DNA from: Nitrospira sp. BO4
GTDB taxonomy: Bacteria; Nitrospirota; Nitrospiria; Nitrospirales; Nitrospiraceae
Length of the DNA stretch: 64,000 nt
Direction of reading: 5' to 3'
NCBI GenBank assembly: GCA_030144965.1
Contig: JAMPUU010000014.1
Location: 1-64,000, forward strand
The translations under genes were made by a program, and so were the position numbers. Every line of letters starts with the position of its first letter. The stretch's first letter is position 1. The notes beneath the pieces were generated by a model, which worked only from the letters and a program-made list of their open reading frames with translations, made no database searches and was not told the DNA's origin. Of this stretch, positions 46,801 to 53,256 are shown piece after piece.

Positions 46801-47130
46801 AGTAAAGGTGATATTGGCCGTTGGATTGGCGGCCTGGACTTGCAGATAGTACTCGGCCGCCTGTAAAAGCTGCACGGACCCCACCCCAGCGGCCAACCCG
46901 ATATTCGCTGCGATATCGCCTAACAGATCGGTCGGGTCGGTACCGGCAAAGGAGATGACGATGTCGGTGCCGCTTTGTAAGGAGATGGCTTCAAAGCCAC
47001 TATCGTTCAAATTTCGATGTGAATTCTGAATTTCACTCCACCCTGTTGGTGCTGAAAAGCGATTTACCTGGGTTCGCGTTGAACGATATGAAACGCCCGC
47101 CAATAATGCATACTCAAGAGTCGTTGCCAT
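40882..47130 (-). CDS. Giant lipase-RTX secreted protein
   Basis: A 2082-residue secreted protein. Residues 1-430 contain a class-3 lipase domain with the nucleophile elbow TGHSLGGG (S113) and the oxyanion strand IVISFAGTD. Several blocks of RTX nonapeptides (GGxGxDxLx) follow: about residues 435-500, 630-1070, 1170-1250 and 1450-1485. Residues about 1500-1930 hold six copies of a 72-residue-type repeat with LTLTGTSAINGTGN and NEGTDT, and a last RTX block lies near 1935-1980. The C terminus (QVEQLIQAMAAFTQQSGL) is like type I secretion signals. GAGAGGAAC precedes the ATG, 26 bases after the upstream exported-protein gene. A Ca-dependent lipase or phospholipase acting outside the cell is expected. 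Confidence 0.92.
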   Translation of the reverse strand: MATTLEYALLAGVSYRSTRTQVNRFSAPTGWSEIQNSHRNLNDSGFEAISLQSGTDIVISFAGTDPTDLLGDIAANIGLAAGVGSVQLLQAAEYYLQVQAANPTANITFTGHSLGGGLAALMGAFFCKQAVTFDQAPFANSATPSLTPSVAETLLSDLLTRGYSVTALAGLTDFLQRRAVSGGIPNADLVSSINVQGEFLAGVPWNVLANRIGLPTYLPINAPGVSGGDLHSHALLTAFLQSMQTALSGKTLNGVTDKLTDLMAMIFSSSLFAHPTTDPQNRNFLERLVQNETANAMVTRFTKDLWKLAQDVGLTMADGPAPATNLVSRTLIAFAMQMYYEDTVNATNASKELFTDLATAGIGSGGVHFDRADVATTLSNAKGYTLYFQNYLNSSAFTNTDRQQIQSQLPTLRDWYVQAGPGGMNATDAENRGAFLLGGGGADSLTGGTQTDLLVGNGGADRLNGGGGNDTLLGGIGFDTYYYTTGEGHDRIEDADAQGRILFDGRLLVGGVHKADDPDNTYKSYDGAVTYVMSGGHLIVNGVLTVNADFENGQFGIDLIDRSDEPTSTPPVVDYSNGFPTELLSANATMYEGSLLGGSGETSVNYIIQGYQGEEDWYFLGGSLGSHQVFAVEGDDVVMAGSGPDRLHGGGGNDVLWAWYGDDVVHGDDGNDILQAGRGEDFVEGGAGNDVVLAGFEKDVVLGGDGADLLYGDGLNPQVGGEFGVGAWVGDPALMDDDYLDGQAGNDWLFGLLGDDVLLGGDGADHLVGDIVPENGPAVRILYTSRTILFGEVAFESSDFWFTNFEGGEDFLDGGDGNDVVQGDGGNDILLGGNGDDQLIGDDGTVLHVQQGDDLLDGGEGDDRLQGGGGADTLCGGEGNDQLNGDYLNASGPDEEADILDGGEGNDLLFGGGGEDQLNGGTGDDFLMGQAGDDFLDGGDDDDELQGGVGFDTLVGGAGNDLLFGEDDNDTLFGEEGNDEVQGNVGNDFVAGGVGDDRLFGQEGHDELYGSEGNGGLRGDEGDDLLDGGAGDDILVGDADGQIGGSGGSDTLIGGIGNDTLVGGGGQDTYIFNLGDGSDTIVEAAGEGNRLVFGGDSESVTLEMEAGDTLVLRVGTAGDTVRITNFGVTIPAGAHPIDTFEFSGGTVLSYSQIIGRGFHQSGTANSETLTGTAFIDHLAAGAGNDVVSGLAGADTLMGEEGNDVLNGGSGDDTLDGGVGNDQLFGSEGKDVLYGGAGDDFLSADLGTDRLVGGAGNDLYELFGTGHVIVEVAGEGNDTVRVAVSGSFVLPEAVENIELREDTFFSGAVDLVGNQLDNRMTGSNLLDGRQGNDTLIGLGDNIYVFGRDYGQDVIQTGTQTYASPNVLDYIQVQDGVAPADVTFEGHGNHLVMKIVGTADQLTVENYLIEPGLRKPTIGEIHFADGTIWGEPEITSRIRVITGTSGNDILTGLDNDNELFGLGGDDQLAGNGGNDRLDGGTGLDIMTGGLGNDLYIVDQIGDEVTENPNEGTDTIHSSITYMLGPTVENLTLVGTAAINGTGNSLNNILTGNSAANVLAGGAGNDTYLVEAGDTVTESAGQGTDTVQSAVTWTLGSNLEKLTLVGTAAVNGTGNTLNNVLTGNSAANVLNGGTGSDSLAGGVGDDTYVVDATSDTVTENVNEGVDTVQSAVTYTIGVNVENLTLTGTSTINGTGTTLDNVLVGNSAANVLTGGAGNDTYVVGTGDAIVENTGAGTDTVQSAITWTLGSNLENLTLTGTSAINGTGNTLNNVLTGNSVANVLNGGTGSDSMAGGTGDDTYVVDNTSDTVTENANEGTDTIQSNVTWTLGSNLEQLTLTGTSAINGTGNTLNNVLTGNSANNTLTGGAGNDTYVVNTTGDIVTENSNEGTDTVLSSVTWTLGSNLEQLTLTGTSAINGTGNTLNNVLTGNSANNTLTGGAGNDTVNGAQGNDLLNGGTGNDTYRVNRGEGSDTIQDADATAGNTDTLLYGPTITPLDLVISRQVNDLRLAMHGTTDQVTIQNWYTSPTTNQVETFQAGTGQLLLSTQVEQLIQAMAAFTQQSGLTWDQAIEQRPQEVQAVLAASWQ
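41310..42620 (-). repeat. Six tandem repeat units in the giant lipase gene
   Basis: Six copies of a unit of about 70-95 residues, each with (V/E)(E/N)(Q/N/K)LTL-(T/V)-GT-(S/A)-(A/T)-(I/V)-NGTG and a GNDTYVV or DDTYVVD segment. The last two units are nearly identical in DNA: 41342-41455 and 41558-41671 match over 114 bases with a period of 216 bases (72 codons). This implies a recent duplication or gene conversion. Confidence 0.85.
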
Positions 47131-47156
47131 GATTTAGTTCCTCTCGTACAATTAGT

Positions 47157-47885
47157 TTACTTGCAAGTACGTTCGAAGTATTTTCTGTTGAATTCGCCCG
47201 GCGCGCCCCATCCACATTTATAGTGAATCATCTCTTCGCAATTGACCGATGATCCGACTGTCCCTGGCTTTACCGTCTCCCGCAGGATGGTTTGGTATTC
47301 CGGTCTGATTACATGACGGTTTAATTCCTTGATCTGGTCTGACGAGACAAAACCAAGTCTCACCAAGTTCTCTACTTCACGTCCAAGAATGTCGAGCGTC
47401 ACATTGATGGATTGAAACTCAACAGGAACGGCTTCAAGTGAAATCCGCTGCCAGGCTTTGCCATCGTACTTGAAGAAGACGTAGGGAGGATTAGGCCGAC
47501 CCCATTTGTTGTACGATAGACACAAGTTCGGTTCCGCAATGATATAGGGTGTCCCGTTCAGCACATGCACAGCCAGTAAATAGAAGTTAGTGCGCCCAAG
47601 TTCGTCTCCATATTCGCTCGTCCAGGTGATGCGCTTACCCGACCCTGGCAGCGTGAAGGAAATTGTGTGCTCTTTAATCGGTGATGGCTGCCCGATTTCG
47701 CGGCTCCCACCATAAGTTTGTGAACGTGTGATGACCATCTTGCTGCCGTCATGGAGCAGCACCTCCTCTTGCCAACTGTCTCCCCCAAAGCCAAAAAGAC
47801 CCGCTTCGGCGCTTCCACTCACACTCACAAGCACTACCAAGCCAATCATTTGAAAAGTTCGTCTCATACGCTGTCGGCTGCCCAT
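47157..47885 (-). CDS. Exported lipase-partner protein, copy A
   Basis: A 242-residue exported protein of unknown function located directly before the giant lipase gene. The ATG at 47885 follows AAGGAAAG; a TTG at 47906 is possible. A signal peptide (ending SGSAEAG) precedes a mature domain with EEVLLHDGSKMVITRSQTYGG, IKEHTISFTLPG, a strongly conserved LCLSYNKWGRPNPPYV and a C-terminal block with three cysteines (NCEEMIHYKCGWGAPGEFN then ERTC). Four such proteins occur in this array, three of them directly before a lipase gene. Being exported and paired, it may be an immunity protein or a folding helper for the lipase; neither is shown. It starts a short intergenic region that is duplicated at 51876. 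Confidence 0.8.
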   Translation of the reverse strand: MGSRQRMRRTFQMIGLVVLVSVSGSAEAGLFGFGGDSWQEEVLLHDGSKMVITRSQTYGGSREIGQPSPIKEHTISFTLPGSGKRITWTSEYGDELGRTNFYLLAVHVLNGTPYIIAEPNLCLSYNKWGRPNPPYVFFKYDGKAWQRISLEAVPVEFQSINVTLDILGREVENLVRLGFVSSDQIKELNRHVIRPEYQTILRETVKPGTVGSSVNCEEMIHYKCGWGAPGEFNRKYFERTCK

Positions 47886-48072
47886 GCCGCTTTCCTTTCC
47901 ATCCAAACTCCAGGAACTGCAACATTGCCACCGCAGAACGGCTGTTCTTTCGTTTCATTCATGAGCATGGCTTCCTGGAATGATAAATGAGGGGAGATGG
48001 CCTAGCTGCAGCTTCGTGAATTATCCATTTTTACAAGAGCAATGTGTAAATTAATCTTATATCTAAGTTATG
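47886..48072 (-). promoter_or_regulatory. Duplicated AT-rich upstream region of copy A
   Basis: This region (AT-rich at its left end, with a conserved block of CTGCAGC and TTTCGTTTCATTCATG) is almost the same as 51876-52063 upstream of copy C. It likely carries an internal promoter and shows that a segment covering a lipase 3' end, this spacer and the partner gene was duplicated. Confidence 0.5.
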
Positions 48073-49848
48073 CTAATTAATATATATTACTGCACATATC
48101 TCTTTCGAGGGGGCCCCCACTTCAGTCCGACTTCCGCTATTCATCAGCGCATCATTGTTCTCATCACTCTCAAAGTTCTCGTTGACGGTCAGAATCTGCG
48201 TGCCATTCAGCTTCACGACGAGATCGCCCCCTGACAGTTCGTACTTGATGGTGCCATCTGCGCTTTCCCAATCAGTATGCCCCGCCTTCTTCACGCCACC
48301 CACCAACATCCGGCCATTGAGAAAAATCGCTCCCGTGGCATCCGCATCCTCAATCCAATCGTGCCCATCGCCAGTTGCCCAGTAGTAGCGGTCAAACCCT
48401 GTGCCGCCCAGCAACGTATCGGTTCCAGCCCCACCTGTGAGACTATCGAACCCCGTATTCCCCACCAACAGATCGGCGCCGACACCACCAGTCAACGAAT
48501 CGGCCCCCCGGCCGCCCAGCATGAACGCGCCACGGTTCTCGTCATCGGTCGCATTCATGCCGCCCGATCCGGCCTGCACGTACCAATCCCGCAATTCCGG
48601 CAGTAATGATTCAATCCGGTCCCGATCGCTGGCAGTAAAGGCGTTGGCAAGATAGTTATGGAAGTAGAGGCTGTACCCCCTTGTGTCAGTTAGATTGGCA
48701 GCAACATCCACCAGATCGAAGCGGATCCCACCGCTGCTGGTGCCATCGGCACCGAGTTCGGTAAAGAGTTCATGGTTGTATCCGGCGCTCGCCTGGGTCT
48801 CGGTGTAGTACTTCTGCATCGCAAAGGCGATGAGGGTCTGGCTGACCAGTTTCACCGATGCGAAGGCATCATCGGCCATCGTCAACCCACCGTCCTGCGC
48901 CAGTTTCCACAGGTCGCTGGTGAACCGCGTCACCATCGCATCAGCAGCAAATGAGCCTTGCACACCTACTTGATGACGGACGAGATGGTCGAGTAAATTT
49001 GGCTTATTAGTATCTGTCTCATTAGCAAACAAGTTCTTATCAAATATCATTCTCATCAAATCGGTGAGTTTGCCTGTCACCTGGTTCAGTGTCTTGCCAG
49101 CCACAGCCGTCCCTTTACTTTGCAGGAACGCAGTGAGCAAGGACTGCGCATGCAAGTCGTCCCCAGAAACGCCAGGCGCACTGTTGTTAATGTCGAAGAG
49201 AGTGGTGCCGATGCGGTTCGGGATGTTCCAGGGTACACCGGACAGGAATTCACCCTGTACGTTGATGTTGGTCACCAAGTTGGAATTAGGAATGCCGCCA
49301 TTCGTGGCACGCAGTTGCAAGAAATTGGTCAGACCGACGAGATCGGCTTCGGTGTAGCCACTAGCCAGTAGGTCGGCTTTGAGATTGGCTGCGACATCCG
49401 GCGTGAACACATTCAGCTGTGCAGACTTGGCAAAGGGGGCTTGATCAAAGGTCGCCGCCTGTTTGCCGAAGAACACGCCCATCAGAGCCGCCAGCCCTCC
49501 ACCTAAACTGTGCCCTGTGAAAGAGATGCTCGTCGCATTGGAATTTTCAGCCTTGACCTGCAGGTAATATTCGGCCGCCTGCAGGAGTTGAGCAGACCCA
49601 ACGCCTGTTGCGAGTCCAATGTCTGCAAAAATATCTCCGATGATGTCTTTCTCATAGGTGCCGGCATAGGAGATGACGATGTCGGTACCTTTGCGGAGAG
49701 CGACGGCTTCAAAGCCACTATCGTTCAAATTACGATGTGAGTTCGGAATTTCACTCCACCCTGTTGGTACTGAAAAGCGATTTATTTCGGTTCGCGTTGA
49801 ACGGTAAGAAACGCCCGCCAATAATGCATACTCAAGAGTGGTCACCAT
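48073..49848 (-). CDS. Short lipase-RTX protein
   Basis: A 591-residue protein that is collinear with the first ~560 residues of the giant lipase: class-3 lipase domain with TGHSLGGG (S114) and oxyanion strand IVISYAGTY, then one RTX block (GGRGADSLTGGVGADLLVGN, TGGAGTDTLLGGTGFDRYYW) and the GDGHDWIEDADATGAI segment. It then ends in a unique 50-residue tail (VNENFESDENNDALMNSGSR). It lacks the long repeat region and the C-terminal secretion-type end. GAGAGGAAATAAATC precedes the ATG, 26 bases after copy B, as in the giant pair. It may be a functional short form or a truncated copy, since the tail is shared with the remnant at 52064-52284. Confidence 0.88.
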   Translation of the reverse strand: MVTTLEYALLAGVSYRSTRTEINRFSVPTGWSEIPNSHRNLNDSGFEAVALRKGTDIVISYAGTYEKDIIGDIFADIGLATGVGSAQLLQAAEYYLQVKAENSNATSISFTGHSLGGGLAALMGVFFGKQAATFDQAPFAKSAQLNVFTPDVAANLKADLLASGYTEADLVGLTNFLQLRATNGGIPNSNLVTNINVQGEFLSGVPWNIPNRIGTTLFDINNSAPGVSGDDLHAQSLLTAFLQSKGTAVAGKTLNQVTGKLTDLMRMIFDKNLFANETDTNKPNLLDHLVRHQVGVQGSFAADAMVTRFTSDLWKLAQDGGLTMADDAFASVKLVSQTLIAFAMQKYYTETQASAGYNHELFTELGADGTSSGGIRFDLVDVAANLTDTRGYSLYFHNYLANAFTASDRDRIESLLPELRDWYVQAGSGGMNATDDENRGAFMLGGRGADSLTGGVGADLLVGNTGFDSLTGGAGTDTLLGGTGFDRYYWATGDGHDWIEDADATGAIFLNGRMLVGGVKKAGHTDWESADGTIKYELSGGDLVVKLNGTQILTVNENFESDENNDALMNSGSRTEVGAPSKEICAVIYIN

Positions 49849-49874
49849 GATTTATTTCCTCTCGTACAATTAGT

Positions 49875-50600
49875 TCACTTGCAAGTGCGTTCGAAATATT
49901 TTTTGTTGAATTCGCCCGGCGCACCCCATCCACATTTATAGCGAACCATTTCCTCACAATTGACTGCAGATCCCAACGATCCCAGTTTCACTGCCTCCCG
50001 CAGGATGGTCTTGAATTCAGGTTGCCTCAACTCACCATTCAGTTTCTTGACAAGCTCCGCGGTGACGACGGATTGCGCTGTGAGGAGTTTTTCCTCACCT
50101 TTGGAATTGATGACCAAATTGATGTCCTTGAATTCTGCCGGGAGTTCCTCCAACGGGATGCGCTGCCATGCCTTGCTGTCATATCGGAACAGCACGTATG
50201 GCGGATTTGGTCGCCCCCATTTGTTATACGACAGACATAGATTTGGTACGGTCCCGATGTACGGAGTGCCGTGGAGAATATGCAGCGCTATCAGCTGGAA
50301 GTTGGCACGCCCAATGTCTTCACCATAGTCGCTCTTAAACTCAAGGGTTGTGCTGGTGTTGGGCAGGGTAAACGTCACGGTTTGTTCTTTTACAGGCGAT
50401 GATTGTCCGGGTTCATGCCGCCCCCCGTAACTTTGAGACCGCTTGACAACGATCCTACTGCCATCGTGCAACAACACTTCTTCTTTCCAAGTTGGATCGC
50501 CAAATGGCAGAGCGCCCACTCCTGCGCATCCACTCATTTCGATACTCACGACCAGGCTGATTAGTAGCAACAGTCGTCGCCATTCGTATGTGTCTCTCAT
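49875..50600 (-). CDS. Exported lipase-partner protein, copy B (lipoprotein)
   Basis: A 241-residue member of the partner family. Its signal ends at the lipobox IEMSGCAG, so this copy should be a lipoprotein whereas copies A, C and D have ordinary signals. The conserved core is present (EEVLLHDGSRIVVKRSQSYGG, LCLSYNKWGRPNPPYV) with the C-terminal cysteine block NCEEMVRYKCGWGAPGEFN. AAAGGAC precedes the ATG. Its end is 26 bases before the short lipase start, with the same spacer string as copy A and the giant lipase. Sequence between the conserved blocks differs clearly from A (for example INSKGEEKLLTAQS), so the copies are diverging. Confidence 0.8.
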   Translation of the reverse strand: MRDTYEWRRLLLLISLVVSIEMSGCAGVGALPFGDPTWKEEVLLHDGSRIVVKRSQSYGGRHEPGQSSPVKEQTVTFTLPNTSTTLEFKSDYGEDIGRANFQLIALHILHGTPYIGTVPNLCLSYNKWGRPNPPYVLFRYDSKAWQRIPLEELPAEFKDINLVINSKGEEKLLTAQSVVTAELVKKLNGELRQPEFKTILREAVKLGSLGSAVNCEEMVRYKCGWGAPGEFNKKYFERTCK

Positions 50601-50634
50601 GCGGCGGTCCTTTCGAGAGAATTTCTCAACACAT

Positions 50635-51084
50635 TCAACTTTGTTGATCCGGAAACGGCGCTTGGTCGAAGGTCACCGCCTGTTTACCGAAGAACACCCC
50701 CATGAGTGCCGCCAACCCGCCGCCGAGACTGTGCCCCGTAAACGTAATGGTTGCGCCGGGATGAGCCGCCTGAACTTGCAGATAGTATTCTGCCGCTTGC
50801 AAGAGCTGAACAGAGCCTATACCAGAGGCAAGCAGGATATTGGCCGTGTTATCCGGACCGGGCGGCAGGATGCCGTCGTTAGGATTCGTGCCGGCAAAGG
50901 AGATCACAATCTCGTTGCCGCGTTGAAAATATCCAGCTTCAAAGCCAGTGACTTGATCTCTTTGCCTCTTTTCCAGAGGTTCTAACCAACCATAGCCATT
51001 TAGTGTTGGAAACCAATTCTTTTCGGCACGAGTGGATTGATACGCCCGACCAGCCATCAATGCATATTCAAGTTCCGTCACCAT
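50635..51084 (-). pseudogene. Truncated lipase gene fragment
   Basis: A 149-codon fragment of a lipase-RTX gene. It starts ATG at 51084 after GGGAGAG and encodes the lipase N-terminal half: oxyanion strand IVISFAGTN, then TGHSLGGG (S119) and GKQAVTFDQAPF. It stops at once after that (PDQQS) at 50635, so the rest of the lipase domain and all RTX repeats are missing. The N-terminal sequence is more diverged than in the other two lipases (AYQSTRAEKNWFPTLNGYG). The gene C upstream overlaps its start. It probably encodes an inactive product, a scar of deletion. Confidence 0.75.
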
Positions 51085-51086
51085 GG

Positions 51087-51875
51087 TCACTCTCCCTTTT
51101 CTTTAAACAATGTGGCACAAGGACACCTGTCTACCGGCACATGCCAGCTTTCACAGGATTTGTTGCAGGCACTGTGAGACGGCTGATCTCGAAACCACCC
51201 CAACCCAATCCATCTGCCATTTCCGGCATCAACCATTGCGCCACACTGGCTTTGCCCATGCTCCTCCACCGGTTCCCGCAGGATCGTTTGGTATTCAGGC
51301 TCGGGAAGCTGATGATTGTGTTGCCGAACGTGCTCCGCTGACACTACATGCAGTTGGACCATCTCTTTCACATATCGCGTATCCAAGCTGATCGCCACAT
51401 TCATGGTAACGAATTCGACGGGAACATCTTCAAGCGGGATCCGTTGCCACTCTGTACCGTCATACTTGAAGAATATGTAGGGTGGATTCGGTCGGCCCCA
51501 CTTGTTGTACGAGAGACACAAGTTTGGTTCCGCAACGATGTAGGGGGTTCCATTCAAAACATGGACGGCCAGCAGATGAAAGTTGGTGCGGCCAAGATCT
51601 TCTCCATATTCGCTGGTCCACTTGATGGTCTTGTTTGCACCCGGTAGCATGAATGTCACGGTATGTTCCTTGATCGGTTGTGACTGGCCAATTTCGTGGC
51701 TTCCACCATAGGTTTGTGAGCGTGTGATGACTATCTTGCTGCCGTCATGGAGCAGCACCTCCTCTTGCCAACTGTCTCCGCCAAAGCCGAATAGACCCGC
51801 TTCGGCGCTACCGCTCACAAGCACAACCAAGCCAATCACTTGAAAAGTTCGTCTCATACGCTGTCGGCTGCTCAT
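51087..51875 (-). CDS. Exported lipase-partner protein, copy C with different end
   Basis: A 262-residue partner-family protein. The N-terminal ~130 residues are almost the same as copy A (signal, EEVLLHDGSKIVITRSQTYGG, LCLSYNKWGRPNPPYI). From about residue 190 the sequence diverges completely: the GWGAPGEFN block is replaced by SQCGAMVDAGNGRWIGLGWF and SACNKSCESWHVPVDRCPC. It overlaps the start region of the lipase fragment, whose N terminus is also the most diverged of the three. A constant N-terminal half with a changing C-terminal half that tracks the neighbouring lipase is what is seen in effector and immunity gene arrays. Confidence 0.78.
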   Translation of the reverse strand: MSSRQRMRRTFQVIGLVVLVSGSAEAGLFGFGGDSWQEEVLLHDGSKIVITRSQTYGGSHEIGQSQPIKEHTVTFMLPGANKTIKWTSEYGEDLGRTNFHLLAVHVLNGTPYIVAEPNLCLSYNKWGRPNPPYIFFKYDGTEWQRIPLEDVPVEFVTMNVAISLDTRYVKEMVQLHVVSAEHVRQHNHQLPEPEYQTILREPVEEHGQSQCGAMVDAGNGRWIGLGWFRDQPSHSACNKSCESWHVPVDRCPCATLFKEKGE

Positions 51876-52063
51876 ACCGCTTTCCTTTCCATCCAAAATC
51901 CAGGAGCTGTAACATTGCCACCGCAGAAACGGCTATTCTTTCGTTTCATTCATGGGCGTGGATTCCTGGAATGATAAATGAGGGGAGATGGCCTAGCTGC
52001 AGCTTCGTGAATTATCCATTCTTACAAGAGCAATGTTCACGTTGTATTTACACTTACGTTATA
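51876..52063 (-). promoter_or_regulatory. Duplicated upstream region of copy C
   Basis: Nearly identical to 47886-48072 across most of its length, including GGAATGATAAATGAGG and the block CCTAGCTGCAGCTTCGTG. The AT-rich left end differs more (ACGTTATACTAATTACC), consistent with an older duplication. It may contain a promoter for copy C. Confidence 0.5.
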
Positions 52064-52284
52064 CTAATTACCATATATTGTTGTACATATCTCTTTCGAG
52101 GGGGTCGCCACTTCGGTCCGACTTCCGCTATTCATCAGCGCATCATTGCTCTCATCACTCTCAAAGTTCTCGTTGACGGTCAGGATCTGCGTGCCGTTCA
52201 GTTTCACGACAAGATCGCCCCCTGCCATCTGATACCTGATCGTGCCATCTGCGCTTTCCCAATCGGTATGCCCGGACTTCTTCC
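52064..52284 (-). pseudogene. 3' remnant of a short lipase gene
   Basis: In the frame of the short lipase, this stretch encodes the last 72 residues: KKSGHTDWESADGTIRYQ, DLVVKLNGTQILTV and the tail NENFESDESNDALMNSGSR, ending at a stop at 52064. No upstream lipase sequence exists: at about 52285 the DNA switches to the C-terminal part of copy D. This is the footprint of a deletion that removed most of a lipase gene and the end of copy D. Confidence 0.75.
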
Positions 52285-52911
52285 CGCTGCGCCAGGATAC
52301 GCTTCCCGCAGTAGCGAGCGATATTCGAGCTGTGAGAGGGAGCTATTCTGTTTCTGAATCTGCTCGACCGGCACGACTCCTTGCTTGACCATGGCATCCA
52401 CAAACTGCCGACTCAGACCGAGCACCACATTGGTGGTTGTGAACTCCGTCGGAAAGGCTTCCAGTGGGATGCGCTGCCACGCCGTGCCGTCGTATTTGAA
52501 GAAGACATACGGCGGATTCGGCCGCCCCCACTTGTTGTACGAGAGACACAAGTTGGGTTCCGCAACGATGTAGGGTGTTCCATTTAAAACATGTACGGCC
52601 AGTAAATGAAAGTTGGTTCGCCCGATGTCTTCCCCGTATTCGCTGGTCCAGCTGATTGTCTTGTCGGTATTTGGCAGCGTGAAGGTCACAGTATGTTCCT
52701 TGATCGGTGGTGGCTGTCCGATTTCATGGCTCCCACCATAGGTCTGCGAGCGCGTGATGACCATCTTGCTGCCGTCATGGAGCAGCACCTCCTCTTGCCA
52801 ACTATCTCCGCCAAAGCCAAAGAAACCGGCTTCGGCGCGAACTCCAATGCCCGACAGCACCGCTAGCAAACTCGCAACGATCAGCGACCGGTTTAGCCAT
52901 TTCCCATTCAT
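52204..52911 (-). CDS. Exported lipase-partner protein, copy D, C-terminal fusion scar
   Basis: A 235-residue partner-family protein with signal peptide (ending VRAEAG) and conserved core (EEVLLHDGSKMVITRSQTYGG, LCLSYNKWGRPNPPYV). The cysteine block that ends copies A and B is lost. After LLREAYPGAAG, near residue 208, the frame runs into out-of-frame lipase 3' sequence (RSPGIPIGKAQMARSG) and stops. AAGAAGG precedes the ATG, 21 bases after the preceding small gene. It may be non-functional, or a partner lacking its variable end. Confidence 0.7.
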   Translation of the reverse strand: MNGKWLNRSLIVASLLAVLSGIGVRAEAGFFGFGGDSWQEEVLLHDGSKMVITRSQTYGGSHEIGQPPPIKEHTVTFTLPNTDKTISWTSEYGEDIGRTNFHLLAVHVLNGTPYIVAEPNLCLSYNKWGRPNPPYVFFKYDGTAWQRIPLEAFPTEFTTTNVVLGLSRQFVDAMVKQGVVPVEQIQKQNSSLSQLEYRSLLREAYPGAAGRSPGIPIGKAQMARSGIRWQGAILS

Positions 52912-52932
52912 TAGTTGCCTTCTTTCTAAGAA

Positions 52933-53256
52933 CTAGCCCTTTGCCTTCGGCTGCCGCGCCGCACCCAAGCTCCCCAGCACTTGCTGAATCTGTTGCTGCA
53001 ACCTGGCGAGGGCAGCTACATCCATGGCCACACGGCTGACGAGATGCCCCTCAACACCTTTCGGAGCCGCCTGGCCGTCCTTCGCGGTCTTTGCAACCGT
53101 AGCAAGCAATGCGGGCTCGATGAAGCCAAAGTCCAGATAGGCCACGCCCTGCGCGATCCCGACGTTGGTGTAGTTAGCCGTGCGTGGGTGGGCCGAGGAA
53201 TCAGAAGGTTTCAATCGGATGTTTAACGCAACGGTCGTGTCTTTCGGTTCGCTCAT
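52933..53256 (-). CDS. Small cytosolic protein, first gene of the lipase array
   Basis: A 107-residue protein without a signal. Pattern TANYTNVGIAQGVAYLDFGF, a middle helix and EGHLVSRVAMDVAALARLQQQIQQVL is reminiscent of DUF3467-like proteins (Y-x-N-x2-x-V...D-F-x-(M/V)-A-L...LxxxLxxNI), but this is a weak resemblance. It lies 21 bases before copy D on the same strand and follows a dyad-containing promoter region, so it is probably the first gene of the long operon. AAGGAG precedes its ATG at good spacing. A regulatory or chaperone-like role is possible; unknown. Confidence 0.62.
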   Translation of the reverse strand: MSEPKDTTVALNIRLKPSDSSAHPRTANYTNVGIAQGVAYLDFGFIEPALLATVAKTAKDGQAAPKGVEGHLVSRVAMDVAALARLQQQIQQVLGSLGAARQPKAKG

